Notes: a model not told the origin generated them from the sequence alone. DNA of 64,000 nt from Methanolinea sp. UBA275 (GCA_002506105.1 DAWU01000028.1:1-64000), one strand, 5' to 3'. Shown: positions 52,242 through 60,993, counted from the stretch's first letter. Made by a program: numbers and translations.

Positions 52242-53477
52242 TTGCATGATGTGACAATTCCCAGTGTGAATATCGGTGTGGTCGGCCACGTTGACCATGG
52301 AAAAACAACCCTGGTCTATGGCCTTACCGGATCCTGGACAGACAGACACAGCGAGGAGATAAAGCGGGGGATCTCTATCCGACTGGGATATGCAGATGCT
52401 ACATTCTACCGGTGCGAACAGTGCACCGGACCGGAAGCATATGGGACCCATCCAGAATGTCCTGTATGCGGGAGCAAGGCGGTTCCGTTCCGATCGGTGT
52501 CATTTGTCGACGCTCCGGGGCACGAGACACTCATGGCAACCATGCTGTCGGGTTCAGCCCTCATGGACGGCGCCATGCTGGTCATCGCGGCAAACGAGAC
52601 CTGCCCTCAGCCCCAGACCAAGGAGCACCTTATGGCCCTTGAACTGGTGGGGATCACACGGATCGTGATAGTCCAGAATAAGATTGACGTGGTGCCCCAG
52701 AAAGAAGCCCTGAAACACTATGAGCAGATCAAAAATTTCGTGAAGGGAACAATTGCTGAAAACGCCCCTATAATCCCTGTATCTGCTCAGAAATCCATCA
52801 ACATGGGCGCCCTGGTCCAGGCCCTTGATCAGACCATACCGATCCCCGACCGTGACCCAAATGCCAGACCGATGATGCTCCTTGCGAGGTCATTTGACAT
52901 CAATAAGCCAGGATCAAACTGGCGGGATCTCAAAGGGGGTGTAATCGGGGGATCTCTGATCAGGGGGATGCTGAAGGAATCTGAGGATATCGAGATCCGT
53001 CCCGGCAGGCAGGTCCAGGCTGAAAACCGGGTGCGCTGGGAGCCGATAGAGACCAAGATCACCACCATCAATGCCGCTTTAAAGAAAGTGGTCGAAGCCA
53101 CTCCTGGAGGGCTTCTTGGGATAGGAACGAAACTTGACCCGGCACTGACCAAGAGCGATGCCCTCGCGGGACAGGTTGCCGGTCATCCGGGAAATCTTCC
53201 CCCGGTATGGGACAAGGCACGTTTCAGTGTAACCCTCATGGAAAGGGTGGTTGGTGCAAGCAGCGAGACGCATATAGAGCCCCTGAAGCATAACGAACCC
53301 CTCATGCTCTCTGTGGGGACGGCTGTCACAGTGGGGATTGTCGTGAACACGAAAAAGGACTGGGTGGAGGTCACCCTGAAGCGACCAGTGTGTGCGGAGA
53401 TCGGGGCCAGGATCGCAATCAGCCGACAGATTGGAGGGAGATGGCGCCTGATTGGGATGGGTGTGCTGACCGAGTGA
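52242..53477 (+). CDS. Translation initiation factor aIF2 subunit gamma
   Basis: This 411-residue GTPase carries initiator tRNA to the small subunit. GHVDHGKTT is at about residue 14, with DAPGHET and VQNKIDVV as the G3 and G4 motifs. A zinc knuckle (CEQC and CPVC, about residues 55-75) lies between G1 and G3 as in the family. The start is a TTG; a GTG at 52251 is the alternative. It begins the conserved archaeal operon that continues with PIN, Rpo7 and Spt4. Confidence 0.95.
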   Translation: MHDVTIPSVNIGVVGHVDHGKTTLVYGLTGSWTDRHSEEIKRGISIRLGYADATFYRCEQCTGPEAYGTHPECPVCGSKAVPFRSVSFVDAPGHETLMATMLSGSALMDGAMLVIAANETCPQPQTKEHLMALELVGITRIVIVQNKIDVVPQKEALKHYEQIKNFVKGTIAENAPIIPVSAQKSINMGALVQALDQTIPIPDRDPNARPMMLLARSFDINKPGSNWRDLKGGVIGGSLIRGMLKESEDIEIRPGRQVQAENRVRWEPIETKITTINAALKKVVEATPGGLLGIGTKLDPALTKSDALAGQVAGHPGNLPPVWDKARFSVTLMERVVGASSETHIEPLKHNEPLMLSVGTAVTVGIVVNTKKDWVEVTLKRPVCAEIGARIAISRQIGGRWRLIGMGVLTE

Positions 53478-53854
53478 ACATCCTCCTGGATGCCAATGCC
53501 CTGATGATCCCTTTTCAGTTCAGGGTCGATCTCTTTGATGAGCTGAGAAACCTTATTGGGGCATATGAACCACTGATACTGACAGAAATAATCAATGAAC
53601 TGAGAGGGCTTTCCCTAGGCAGGGGGAAAGGAGGGAGTGCAGCTCGTTCTGCGCTCCTCCTTGCCAGCCGGTGTATTGAGACGGGAAGCGGGTATTCTGA
53701 AGGGACCGTCGATGAAAAGATCCTCCGGTTCGCTGGAGAGCACGGGTGCATGGTCTGCACCAACGACAGGGATCTCCGGGACCGGCTTCTTTCCCGGCGG
53801 ATTCCGGTGATTACACTTATGCAACAGAAAAAGCTTGGTATATTGAGAAGATAA
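53474..53854 (+). CDS. PIN-domain nuclease
   Basis: This 126-residue protein begins with a GTG overlapping the aIF2gamma stop. The PIN acidic residues are seen in LLDANALM (residues 4-11), LTEIINEL, and TNDRDLRDRLL near the C-terminus. This gene is found in the same place in many archaea. Members resemble Fcf1/Nob1-type rRNA-processing nucleases; no antitoxin gene is adjacent, so a VapC toxin role is unlikely. Confidence 0.88.
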   Translation: MNILLDANALMIPFQFRVDLFDELRNLIGAYEPLILTEIINELRGLSLGRGKGGSAARSALLLASRCIETGSGYSEGTVDEKILRFAGEHGCMVCTNDRDLRDRLLSRRIPVITLMQQKKLGILRR

Positions 53855-53870
53855 CGGGAGAGAGTGGCGC

Positions 53871-54464
53871 ATGTATTACAAGATGCAACTGGCGGACAAG
53901 GTCCGGGTGCCTCCCAATCGCCTGGGCGAGGAGCTTACGAAGGTCATCCTCGACGTGCTCCAGGATCACCTGGAGGGAAGCATCGATAAGGAGATCGGTA
54001 TTTTTATTGCCATCACCAAGGTGCTGAAGATCGGTGAGGGAGAGATCGTCCCCGGCGATGGCGCAGTATACTATGACGTGGATTTCGAGGCAGTCGTAAT
54101 CCGCCTGACACTTCAGGAGGTAATCGAGGGACTGGTAGTGGAGACCACCAGTTTCGGTGCGTTCGTGAGCCTGGGACCGATTGATGCGATGCTCCATGTG
54201 AGCCAGATATCCGATGAATACATCAATTATGACGAGAAAAATGCCCGGCTCATCTGCCAGGAGTCGAAGCGTTTTATTGGTGTTGGCGAACCAGTCCGTG
54301 TTCGCGCGGTGACCCTCTCACTCAACGAGAGGGAGCCGCGTGACAGCAAGATCGGGCTGACCATGCGGCAATCTGGTCTTGGCACCGCGCGCTGGCTCGA
54401 AGAAGACATGCTGAAGGAGAAAGAGAAAGAGAAGGAGAAGGGTGGAGAACGTGGCAGCCGTTAG
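53871..54464 (+). CDS. rpoE1: RNA polymerase subunit Rpo7 (RpoE')
   Basis: This 197-residue subunit begins MYYKMQLADKVRVPP, the typical Rpo7 N-terminus, then an S1-type OB domain (about residues 80-165) containing VVETTSFGAFVSLGPIDAMLHVSQI. With Rpo4 it forms the polymerase stalk. The C-terminus is a run of Lys and Glu. It overlaps the Spt4 gene by 23 bases. Confidence 0.96.
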   Translation: MYYKMQLADKVRVPPNRLGEELTKVILDVLQDHLEGSIDKEIGIFIAITKVLKIGEGEIVPGDGAVYYDVDFEAVVIRLTLQEVIEGLVVETTSFGAFVSLGPIDAMLHVSQISDEYINYDEKNARLICQESKRFIGVGEPVRVRAVTLSLNEREPRDSKIGLTMRQSGLGTARWLEEDMLKEKEKEKEKGGERGSR

Positions 54465-54654
54465 GAAAAAGCTGGTGCATGTCTGCAGGGAATGCCACAG
54501 GGTAGTGGAAGGTGAGGCGTGTGCGGTGTGCGGGAGTTCAAACCTGTCAACGGACTGGGCAGGGTACCTGGTTATCATCGATCCCAAGCGATCCGACGTG
54601 GCCAGGAAAATGAACATCACACTTCCTGGCAGGTATGCCCTGAAGGTTCGTTGA
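54442..54654 (+). CDS. spt4: Transcription elongation factor Spt4 (RpoE'')
   Basis: This 70-residue zinc-ribbon protein (CREC at about residue 15 and CAVC at about residue 28) has DWAGYLVIIDPKRSDVARKM, the usual Spt4 core that binds Spt5. The start is one of two GTG codons (54442 or 54451), both with SD-like purines; no ATG is available. It overlaps the next gene by TGATG. Confidence 0.93.
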   Translation: MENVAAVRKKLVHVCRECHRVVEGEACAVCGSSNLSTDWAGYLVIIDPKRSDVARKMNITLPGRYALKVR

Positions 54655-55199
54655 TGCTCCGCCTGCCAGAAGACCGCCGCCATCTCTTCCAGTCCCCTTT
54701 TGGTGAACTCATGGATGAGGTTACCCGCCTCTCCTGCACACTTCGCGCGAGAACATTCTATACCGTCGGGGACGTGGTAACTCACAATGTCCTGAAGATG
54801 GGGCTGCTCCCCGCGGTGGCGGTTGTGGATGGATATACCATGAGGATGCCCTGCACCCGGACTCCTGAGGTGTTTCCCACGGTATTTCATGCGGAGAATC
54901 CTCCTGGAACTATCACGGAGATGCTTGTTGAGGCATTGCAACATGCCCTTGCACAACCCCCTGCTCTCGTCATCGTCAGGGGAGAGGAAGACCTCGCGGT
55001 TATCCCCCTTGTCCTTGAAGCTCCTTCAGGAGGCATAATTCTCTATGGTCAGCCTGGTCGGGGGGTAGTGGTCCGGGAAATCGATGATGAGGCCAGGAAA
55101 GATGCAAAAAAGCTCATGGAATGTTTTATTGAGGAATCAGATGAGTTTTTAAGCTCAAACTGTCCTGAAGAAACCGCATGGGAGATAGACTATAAATAA
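54654..55199 (+). CDS. GTP-dependent dephospho-CoA kinase (DUF359)
   Basis: This 181-residue enzyme makes CoA from dephospho-CoA using GTP, the archaeal route. It has RTFYTVGDVVTHNVL, AVVDGYTMR and VRGEEDLAVIPLVLEAP, which match the DUF359 kinases. The ATG overlaps the Spt4 stop by one base. It is in its usual place before S24e. Confidence 0.93.
   Translation: MLRLPEDRRHLFQSPFGELMDEVTRLSCTLRARTFYTVGDVVTHNVLKMGLLPAVAVVDGYTMRMPCTRTPEVFPTVFHAENPPGTITEMLVEALQHALAQPPALVIVRGEEDLAVIPLVLEAPSGGIILYGQPGRGVVVREIDDEARKDAKKLMECFIEESDEFLSSNCPEETAWEIDYK
55190..55198 (+). promoter_or_regulatory. TATA box for S24e-S27ae
   Basis: CTATAAATA ends within the DUF359 stop region. The transcript would start near 55219, close to the first ATG of S24e. 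Confidence 0.5.
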
Positions 55200-55227
55200 C
55201 TTCGAATCAAATCGTATGAGGATACCG

Positions 55228-55524
55228 ATGGAATTTGAGGTCACCAGGGATATAAGGAATGAACTGCTTGGGCGGAGAGAGGTCGATTTCTCCCTCTCCT
55301 TCGATGGTGCAACACCTTCGAGGATGCAGGTCGTTGGCAAATTGGCGGCGGTGTTGAACGTCCCGGAGAAACAGGTGGCACTGGACTCTCTGAAAACCAG
55401 TTTTGGGCTTACTGCATGCACAGGAAGTGCAAGAGTATACGATACCGAGGAGCGCCGGAACCAGATCGAACGCGCATTTGTCCTCACACGGGGAGTGCCG
55501 AAACCCAAGGAAGAGGGTGCTTGA
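55228..55524 (+). CDS. rps24e: 30S ribosomal protein S24e
   Basis: This 98-residue protein has the family start MEFEVTRDIRNELLGRREVDF and the pattern TPSRMQVVGKLAAVL, then KTSFGLTACTGSARVYD. I chose the ATG at 55228 from family similarity and its GAGGAT ribosome site; an in-frame ATG at 55216 is the alternative. S27ae follows after 3 bases. Confidence 0.95.
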   Translation: MEFEVTRDIRNELLGRREVDFSLSFDGATPSRMQVVGKLAAVLNVPEKQVALDSLKTSFGLTACTGSARVYDTEERRNQIERAFVLTRGVPKPKEEGA

Positions 55525-55527
55525 AGT

Positions 55528-55713
55528 ATGGCTGCAAAGAAAAAGGCCAAGGCAGCGTCAGCGAAGAGAAGCGCCTACTACAAGATTGAAGATGGCAAGG
55601 TCGCATTCAGCAGGAAATACTGCCCAAGGTGCGGGCCTGGAGTGATCCTGGCTGACCATAACGACAGGGCTGCCTGCGGAAAGTGCGGGTACACTGAATT
55701 CAAGAAAGCATGA
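55528..55713 (+). CDS. rps27ae: 30S ribosomal protein S27ae
   Basis: This 61-residue zinc-ribbon ribosomal protein has CPRCGPG and CGKCGY (two CxxC pairs). The basic N-terminal extension (KKKAKAASAKRS) is normal for archaea. It follows S24e as usual, and a hairpin follows its stop. Confidence 0.95.
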   Translation: MAAKKKAKAASAKRSAYYKIEDGKVAFSRKYCPRCGPGVILADHNDRAACGKCGYTEFKKA

Positions 55714-55721
55714 AAATACCA

Positions 55722-55748
55722 GAGGCATTTTCATCCGCATAATGCCTC
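55722..55748 (+). terminator. Hairpin after S27ae
   Basis: GAGGCATT (55722-55729) pairs with AATGCCTC (55741-55748) around an 11-base loop. A second inverted pair, ATGAAAAT at 55710 with ATTTTCAT at 55727, overlaps it. A 13-base unit GAGGCATTTTCAT is repeated at 55791-55803, and a T6 tract lies at about 55813. Confidence 0.5.
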
Positions 55749-55872
55749 AAAACTCCGATCCCATCAATGCGGGAAGAAACAAGGATGCCGGAGGCATTTT
55801 CATACCGGCAATATTTTTTGCACCGATTACCTCTTTTAGATTGAATGTGCGCGCAGGCCTGGACATTTTCAT

Positions 55873-57465
55873 ATGAATAAGAGAAAATCCAGAGTTCCCG
55901 GACAAATCCTCGGGATTGAAGGGACTGCATGGAATCTGAGTGCGGCACTTTTTGATACCGATCTTATCGCCCTGTACTCGAGGCCATACCAGCCATTGCA
56001 GGGGGGTATCCATCCCCGTGAGGCAGCCCAGCACCATGCATCTGAAATGAAAGAGGTTATCCGGCAGGTGCTCACAGACCCCTCACACATTTCAGGTGTT
56101 GCTTTCTCAATGGGACCGGGACTGGGCCCCTGCCTGCGGACGGTGGCGACTGCTGCGAGGGCACTCGCCCTCTCGCTCGATGTTCCCCTGGTCGGCGTCA
56201 ATCATTGCATTGCGCACATTGAGATAGGCCGTTTTGCCACGGGGTGTGAGGATCCTGTGGTCCTCTACGCAAGCGGTGCAAATACCCAGGTAATCGGATA
56301 CCTGAACTCCAGGTACAGGATTTTCGGAGAGACCCTGGATATCGGTCTTGGCAATGCGCTGGACAAATTCGCCCGTGGGAAGGGGCTCCCGCATCCCGGA
56401 GGTCCGGCGATTGAGAAGTTGTCAGAAACAGGGTCCTACATGCCACTCCCGTATACTGTCAAGGGGATGGACCTCGCGTTTTCAGGGCTTGTAAGTGCCG
56501 CAAAAGAGCAGGCTTCACCGATCGAGGATGTGTGCTTCAGCCTCCAGGAGACTGCTTTTGCCATGTGCGTGGAGGTCACAGAACGGGCACTCGCGCATAC
56601 CGGTAAGGATGAGGTGCTCCTTGTGGGCGGGGTGGGAGTCAACAGGCGACTTCAGGAGATGCTTTCCGTGATGTGCGGGGAGAGAGGTGCCACCCTCTAT
56701 GTTCCTGACCGGAAATACATGGGAGACAACGGGGCAATGATCGCATACACGGGGAAGATCATGCTTGAACACGGGTATGCACGAGAACCGGAGCAGTCTC
56801 ATATAAATCCGAATTTCCGTTCTGACCAGGTCAGGGTTACCTGGAGAAGGGATGTGGGGGAAAAAACAAGAGGGACAGGGATCCTTCCGGATCCATCGAC
56901 AGCCCGCGGAGCCGAGGCAATAGTGACCATGGAGGGGGACCTTGTGAAGAAGCAGCGGGTAAAGAAGGTATACCGGCAGCCTGCTCTCGATGAACGTCTG
57001 ATTGCTGAACGAACCCGTGCCGAAGCCCGCCTGATCTCAATGGCCCGCCGGGAAGGGGTACCCACCCCTGTACTACGGGATGTGATTCATGATACCATTG
57101 TCATGGAAAAGGTGAAGGGCCCTCTCCTCAAGGAGACTCTTCTCTGCCCCGACATCGAGGAAGCAGGAAGGACCGTGGGAAGGCTCCATGCCGGGGGAAT
57201 AGTGCATGGGGACCTCACGACAAGCAACATGATCATGAGAGACTCGAGATGTGTTCTCATTGACTTCGGTCTCTCAATGGTATCCAGGGAGATCGAAGCC
57301 CGGGGAGTCGATGTGCACGTGCTTTTCCAGACACTGGAGAGCACCACTGAAGCATACCCGGAACTCAAGGATGCATTTGCCAGGGGTTACCGTTCCGTGT
57401 TCGATGGTGCAGATGAGGTTCTTATGAGGGAACAGGAGATCGAGCGAAGGGGGCGCTACCTGTGA
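55873..57465 (+). CDS. KEOPS Kae1-Bud32 fusion
   Basis: This 530-residue fusion joins the tRNA threonylcarbamoyl transferase Kae1 (about residues 1-325) to the small kinase/ATPase Bud32 (about 340-530). The Kae1 iron-binding HxxxH is in NHCIAHIE; DIGLGNALDKFARGKGLPHPGG is also seen. In Bud32, VHGDLTTSNMI and LIDFGLS give the catalytic and metal loops. Together they form t6A37 on tRNA with other KEOPS subunits. The fusion is known in several euryarchaea. Confidence 0.95.
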   Translation: MNKRKSRVPGQILGIEGTAWNLSAALFDTDLIALYSRPYQPLQGGIHPREAAQHHASEMKEVIRQVLTDPSHISGVAFSMGPGLGPCLRTVATAARALALSLDVPLVGVNHCIAHIEIGRFATGCEDPVVLYASGANTQVIGYLNSRYRIFGETLDIGLGNALDKFARGKGLPHPGGPAIEKLSETGSYMPLPYTVKGMDLAFSGLVSAAKEQASPIEDVCFSLQETAFAMCVEVTERALAHTGKDEVLLVGGVGVNRRLQEMLSVMCGERGATLYVPDRKYMGDNGAMIAYTGKIMLEHGYAREPEQSHINPNFRSDQVRVTWRRDVGEKTRGTGILPDPSTARGAEAIVTMEGDLVKKQRVKKVYRQPALDERLIAERTRAEARLISMARREGVPTPVLRDVIHDTIVMEKVKGPLLKETLLCPDIEEAGRTVGRLHAGGIVHGDLTTSNMIMRDSRCVLIDFGLSMVSREIEARGVDVHVLFQTLESTTEAYPELKDAFARGYRSVFDGADEVLMREQEIERRGRYL

Positions 57466-58013
57466 AGTTTTCGGTGGTCACCAGTAACGTCAACAAGGCA
57501 CGCGAGATTGCAGCGTTCTTTCGCAATGTCGCAGAGGTTGACCATATTGACCTTGACTGCCCGGAGATAAGGGATGACGATGTGGGGGTGATTGCGAAAC
57601 GAAAGGCCGAATATGCATATGCCATGCTCGGGATACCACTGATGACGGACGATACCTGTTTCTGCATCGGGGCACTCGGTGGATTTCCGGGGCCCTATGC
57701 TGCATACGTGCAGCGGACAATAGGGAATCCCGGGATTCTCCGGCTCCTCGGGGGAAAACTTGACAGAAGGGCGTATTTTGAGACGGCGATTGCCTTTGCA
57801 GACGGGGAAGGAATCAGGGTGTTCAGGGGAAAGATTGAGGGGAAGGTCGTTTCACCCAGAGGAAGCGACGGTTTTGGGTATGATCCCATTTTCGAATGGG
57901 AGGGGCGGACCCTTGCTGAATTATCCCTTGAAGAGAAGAGCCGGGTCTCTCATCGTGCACGGGCCCTGGCTCTTCTCAAAGACTGGCTGGAGACCCACTA
58001 CCCGGGGGTATGA
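57462..58013 (+). CDS. XTP/dITP diphosphatase (RdgB/HAM1)
   Basis: This 183-residue enzyme cleans deaminated purine nucleotides from the pool. It has SNVNKAREIAAFF near the start, DDTCFCIGALGGFPGPY and GSDGFGYDPIF, and ends with SHRARAL. The GTG start overlaps the Kae1-Bud32 stop by 4 bases, which is the usual gene order in methanogens. Confidence 0.95.
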   Translation: MKFSVVTSNVNKAREIAAFFRNVAEVDHIDLDCPEIRDDDVGVIAKRKAEYAYAMLGIPLMTDDTCFCIGALGGFPGPYAAYVQRTIGNPGILRLLGGKLDRRAYFETAIAFADGEGIRVFRGKIEGKVVSPRGSDGFGYDPIFEWEGRTLAELSLEEKSRVSHRARALALLKDWLETHYPGV

Positions 58014-58025
58014 ACCGTCGCGAAG

Positions 58026-58047
58026 AGACACAAAATCTTATGTGTCT
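58026..58047 (+). terminator. Hairpin between rdgB and L40e
   Basis: AGACACA and TGTGTCT (7 bp each) enclose an 8-base loop, 12 bases after the rdgB stop and before the L40e promoter. It may end the upstream transcript. Confidence 0.4.
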
Positions 58048-58055
58048 GCAGAGCC

Positions 58056-58066
58056 TTTATTTAAAG
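58056..58066 (+). promoter_or_regulatory. TATA box of L40e
   Basis: TTTATTTAAAG is centred about 27 bases before the ATG at 58088, as for a leaderless gene. Confidence 0.5.
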
Positions 58067-58087
58067 ACAATATAACGGTGTTCTGAA

Positions 58088-58234
58088 ATGGCACGATTCC
58101 CGGAAGCTGAAGCAAAACTCCTGAATGTCAAGATATGCATGCGATGCAATGCGAGAAATGCCATGCGCGCGACCAGGTGCCGCAAATGCGGGTACGAGAA
58201 CCTCAGGCCAAAGAATAAGGAAAGGAAAGCGTAG
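58088..58234 (+). CDS. rpl40e: 50S ribosomal protein L40e
   Basis: A 49-codon frame encodes a 48-residue protein, too short for most gene finders. It begins MARFPEAEAKLLN and has CMRC and CRKC (two CxxC pairs of one zinc finger), with a basic tail (PKNKERKA). This is the archaeal L40e pattern. It has its own TATA box and follows rdgB. Confidence 0.92.
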   Translation: MARFPEAEAKLLNVKICMRCNARNAMRATRCRKCGYENLRPKNKERKA

Positions 58235-58248
58235 AGGGTTTGGTTTAT

Positions 58249-58899
58249 TCAGGCCGAATAAAACGTCACTTTTTTCCCCTTCTCGCTGTATTCACCTTTG
58301 TAGGTCTCGATATTCCTCTTGTACCCGAGGCGGTCAGAGAATCCGAGTTCGCGGAGCCGCTCCCTTACCCGCATCACATCTGCTTCGTCCCTCCAATCAG
58401 GAGTATAGACATAGATGACTTTCCTGTTGTCCCTGGAGTCGGGATTCGGGCGGGCAGTGCTTACTTTGGCTGAGATCCCAAGTTCCTTCCTGCATGTGGC
58501 ATCACGAATCCGTATCCAGGCAGAATCAATCTCCTCCGGAGGGAGGAAAATGAGCCATTTACCCGCGAGTTCATCCTCGATTGCATCAGGTTTCACATCA
58601 GGGGCATCCTGGACGATCCAGTGCATTGTGGAGGTTTTCCCTGGCATCACCCCTTCCCCCTGGCAGATGAGATCATAGACCCTTTCCGCACTCCCGTATT
58701 TTTTCTGGAGTGCCACCCCAAGTTCCGGATAATCAGTGCAGAATTTCTGGAAAAGTGACAGGAAATGGTCGTGAAAGTCGATCCGGCTCTCTACCAGTGA
58801 GAAGAGGAACTGGCCACGGTCCTGCATCTCCCGGTTCAGCAGGTGGAAGAGGAGGCCGCATGCCACATCCGGGAGCGTATCCGGATCGATCGTACTCAT
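58249..58899 (-). CDS. DUF1917 (Bles03-like) protein
   Basis: This 216-residue protein has GKWLIFLPPEEIDSAWIRI and ELGISAKVSTARPNP, then VIYVYTPDWRDEADVMRVRERL and YKGEYSEKGKKVTFYS, which fit the DUF1917/Bles03 family annotated as putative phosphothreonine lyase-like. The activity is unproved. The N-terminal 90 residues are helical. It is convergent with L40e, 14 bases apart. Confidence 0.8.
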   Translation of the reverse strand: MSTIDPDTLPDVACGLLFHLLNREMQDRGQFLFSLVESRIDFHDHFLSLFQKFCTDYPELGVALQKKYGSAERVYDLICQGEGVMPGKTSTMHWIVQDAPDVKPDAIEDELAGKWLIFLPPEEIDSAWIRIRDATCRKELGISAKVSTARPNPDSRDNRKVIYVYTPDWRDEADVMRVRERLRELGFSDRLGYKRNIETYKGEYSEKGKKVTFYSA

Positions 58900-58922
58900 A
58901 CATTAGGATTGCCTGAGCCGGG

Positions 58923-58928
58923 AAAAAA
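58923..58928 (-). terminator. Oligo-T terminator of thi4
   Basis: Six consecutive T on the minus strand, 20 bases after the thi4 stop and just before the DUF1917 start. Confidence 0.45.
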
Positions 58929-58947
58929 GGTATTGATAGGGAAGATT

Positions 58948-59727
58948 CTAGGGCTTGAGAGCAGTGACGACAGTGTGTGCGGCATGTTCCCCCGAGAGGA
59001 GCATGCCACCAAAAATCGGTCCCATCCGGTGTTCACCGGCAACTGCGTTGGCAGCCATGCCGCATACCACAAGCCCCGGAAAAATCTCCCTGGTATGGGA
59101 GATGATCCTGGATTCTGCACGATCAGCCCACATGAAGCCTTCTCCACGGACTTTCACGTCACCACCCTTCTTTTCCACGAGTCTTGCAAGCACTGCGTCG
59201 TGTCCGGTCGCATCAACGGCCATCCGGCACCCCATGGTGAGTGGATCCACATGAAGACCGGTCATTTCAACCGGGCTCCAGTTGACCACGAGCCCTGAGA
59301 GGTGTCCGTCTCCCCTGATCATCACATCCTCAACGGAGAAGAGGTTGAAGAATTCAACGCCTGCATCGCATGCTGCAGCGGTGAGTTTCGAGACCGCCTC
59401 AACGGACCCTGCGACATAATACCCGTTTCCATACGGGGAATGAGCGATATCAAACCGTTCAAGGAGTCCTTTTGCCTGTTCCTGCACGACAATCCGGGGA
59501 AGCATCATACCGCCTCCCCACATTCCTCCTCCGATGGAGAGTTTCTTCTCTATCAGGCCAACAGAAAACCCCTGGTCACCAAGGAGTGCCGCAGCAGTGA
59601 GTCCGGATGGCCCGCCACCCACAACCGCGACGTCCATCTCCATGAATTCAAGAAGTTTTTCCATCTGGGTTGCGATGATCGCCCTGCTTATTGTGATCTC
59701 ATCGAGTTCCATGATATCCCGTTCCAT
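58948..59727 (-). CDS. thi4: Sulfide-dependent thiazole synthase (Thi4 type)
   Basis: This 259-residue enzyme makes the adenylated thiazole of thiamine from NAD and glycine. The FAD/NAD fold is seen in VAVVGGGPSGLTAAALLG (about residues 32-49) and a GGGMWGGGM stretch. The catalytic Cys of yeast Thi4 is His here (GLHVDPL), which fits the catalytic, sulfide-using archaeal form. The ATG at 59727 lies 25 bases from a TATA box; an ATG at 59712 is the alternative. Confidence 0.93.
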   Translation of the reverse strand: MERDIMELDEITISRAIIATQMEKLLEFMEMDVAVVGGGPSGLTAAALLGDQGFSVGLIEKKLSIGGGMWGGGMMLPRIVVQEQAKGLLERFDIAHSPYGNGYYVAGSVEAVSKLTAAACDAGVEFFNLFSVEDVMIRGDGHLSGLVVNWSPVEMTGLHVDPLTMGCRMAVDATGHDAVLARLVEKKGGDVKVRGEGFMWADRAESRIISHTREIFPGLVVCGMAANAVAGEHRMGPIFGGMLLSGEHAAHTVVTALKP

Positions 59728-59748
59728 AGAATATGCTCGCGCTTTCCC

Positions 59749-59756
59749 TAAATATA
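59749..59756 (-). promoter_or_regulatory. TATA box of thi4
   Basis: TATATTTA on the minus strand is centred about 25 bases before the ATG at 59727, consistent with leaderless transcription. Confidence 0.5.
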
Positions 59757-59891
59757 CGCGTGAAATGTGAAGGTGCGGCATGGTCGGGCCGGCGACTTTC
59801 GCCGCTGTATTATCTGTTTCTTTTTTCCTAGGGTATTCTGCCCGGCTTTTTGGTGCCCAGGGGGGAATGTTTATCCCGTGAATACAGAAAA

Positions 59892-60785
59892 ATGATCTGC
59901 ATGAAAGTGTGGAAGCGCGATTTTGGACTCACCATGCGGGTATGGCTGACCATGTTCCTGCTGCTGTTAGTGTACCTGGTCTTCCTTGCTGTCCTCTCCT
60001 GGCTGGGTGTTGGGCTTCCGTTCCTTGTACTCATCGTCTTTGTGATGGCATTTGCCCAGTATTTCTTTTCGGACAAGCTGGTCCTGTGGAGTACAAGGGC
60101 CAGGATCCTTGAGCCCGAAGAGTATCCAGAACTGCACAGGATGGTGGAGAAGCTTGCCACGGAGGCTGATATTCCGAAACCAAGGGTTGCGATCATGCAG
60201 ACGCCTGTTCCGAATGCCTTTGCCACCGGAAGGAGCCCGAAGCATGCGGTTGTTGCGGTGACTGACTCCATCATGAGGCTCTTGACACCACGCGAGCTAG
60301 AAGCGGTCATCGCACATGAACTGGCACATGTGAAGAACCGCGATGTACTCACCCTGACCATTGCGAGTTTCGTCGCCATGATCGCCTCGCTCGTGATGAA
60401 CAATTTTTTATTCGCGAGCCTTTTCTCAGGCAGAGATCGCGACGGGAATCCGTGGATCATCGCGGGCATCGTTGCCATAATCGTCTATTTCGTGGCCCAG
60501 CTGCTGATCATGGCGCTCTCGCGATACCGTGAATTTGCAGCGGACCGGGGCAGCGCCTATATCACAGGGAGACCCGCTGACCTGATTTCCGCGCTTGGGA
60601 AGATAAGCGGGCGCATGGACCATGTCCCGCCTGAGCAGAAAAGGGTGGTTGAGAGTGCCAATGCATTCTTTATCATCCCTGCGCTCTCCGGAAGCGTGCT
60701 GATGGAGCTCTTCTCCACTCACCCCCCCCTCGAGAAGAGGATAGCAGCACTCGAGAAGGTTGAGATGGAGATGAGGGGATACTGA
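59892..60785 (+). CDS. htpX: Membrane zinc metalloprotease HtpX
   Basis: This 297-residue protease has two N-terminal membrane segments (about residues 13-60), the zinc motif HELAHVKNRD near residue 138, two more membrane segments (about 155-210) and the third ligand Glu in REFAADRGSAYI. It degrades damaged membrane proteins. ATG codons at 59892 and 59901 are both possible. The C-terminal STHPPLEKRIAALEKVE is usual. Confidence 0.94.
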   Translation: MICMKVWKRDFGLTMRVWLTMFLLLLVYLVFLAVLSWLGVGLPFLVLIVFVMAFAQYFFSDKLVLWSTRARILEPEEYPELHRMVEKLATEADIPKPRVAIMQTPVPNAFATGRSPKHAVVAVTDSIMRLLTPRELEAVIAHELAHVKNRDVLTLTIASFVAMIASLVMNNFLFASLFSGRDRDGNPWIIAGIVAIIVYFVAQLLIMALSRYREFAADRGSAYITGRPADLISALGKISGRMDHVPPEQKRVVESANAFFIIPALSGSVLMELFSTHPPLEKRIAALEKVEMEMRGY

Positions 60786-60993
60786 AATTCTCCACTCAAT
60801 CTTCTATACCTCTCCATTATCCCGTTTTTAAAAAGCTGTTCCCGCTGAAACGCTGAGGGAGTATGTATACTCATAATATCCAGTGAAACTCTCTATTTTC
60901 CTCATTCAGGCTCAATGAAGCCATATTATAGCAGACCTGCGACGAAGAACACAAAGCATAATACCGATTATAGTCATAATGAAAAGGCGCATT
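60786..60993. other. Spacer before the tRNA pair
   Basis: No gene is seen. A near-palindrome GAGTAT-GT-ATACTC lies at 60859-60872. AT-rich sequence with a TTATAGT element at about 60968 may be the tRNA promoter. Confidence 0.4.

Noticed and set aside
53474..53854. VapC-type toxin
   Set aside because: The PIN protein sits in the conserved aIF2gamma-Rpo7 operon without an antitoxin gene.
55710..55813. CRISPR-like repeat after S27ae
   Set aside because: Only two copies, 69 bases apart, with no array and no cas gene.
59728..59891. TPP-type riboswitch before thi4
   Set aside because: The TATA box is 25 bases from the start codon, which leaves no room for a leader structure.
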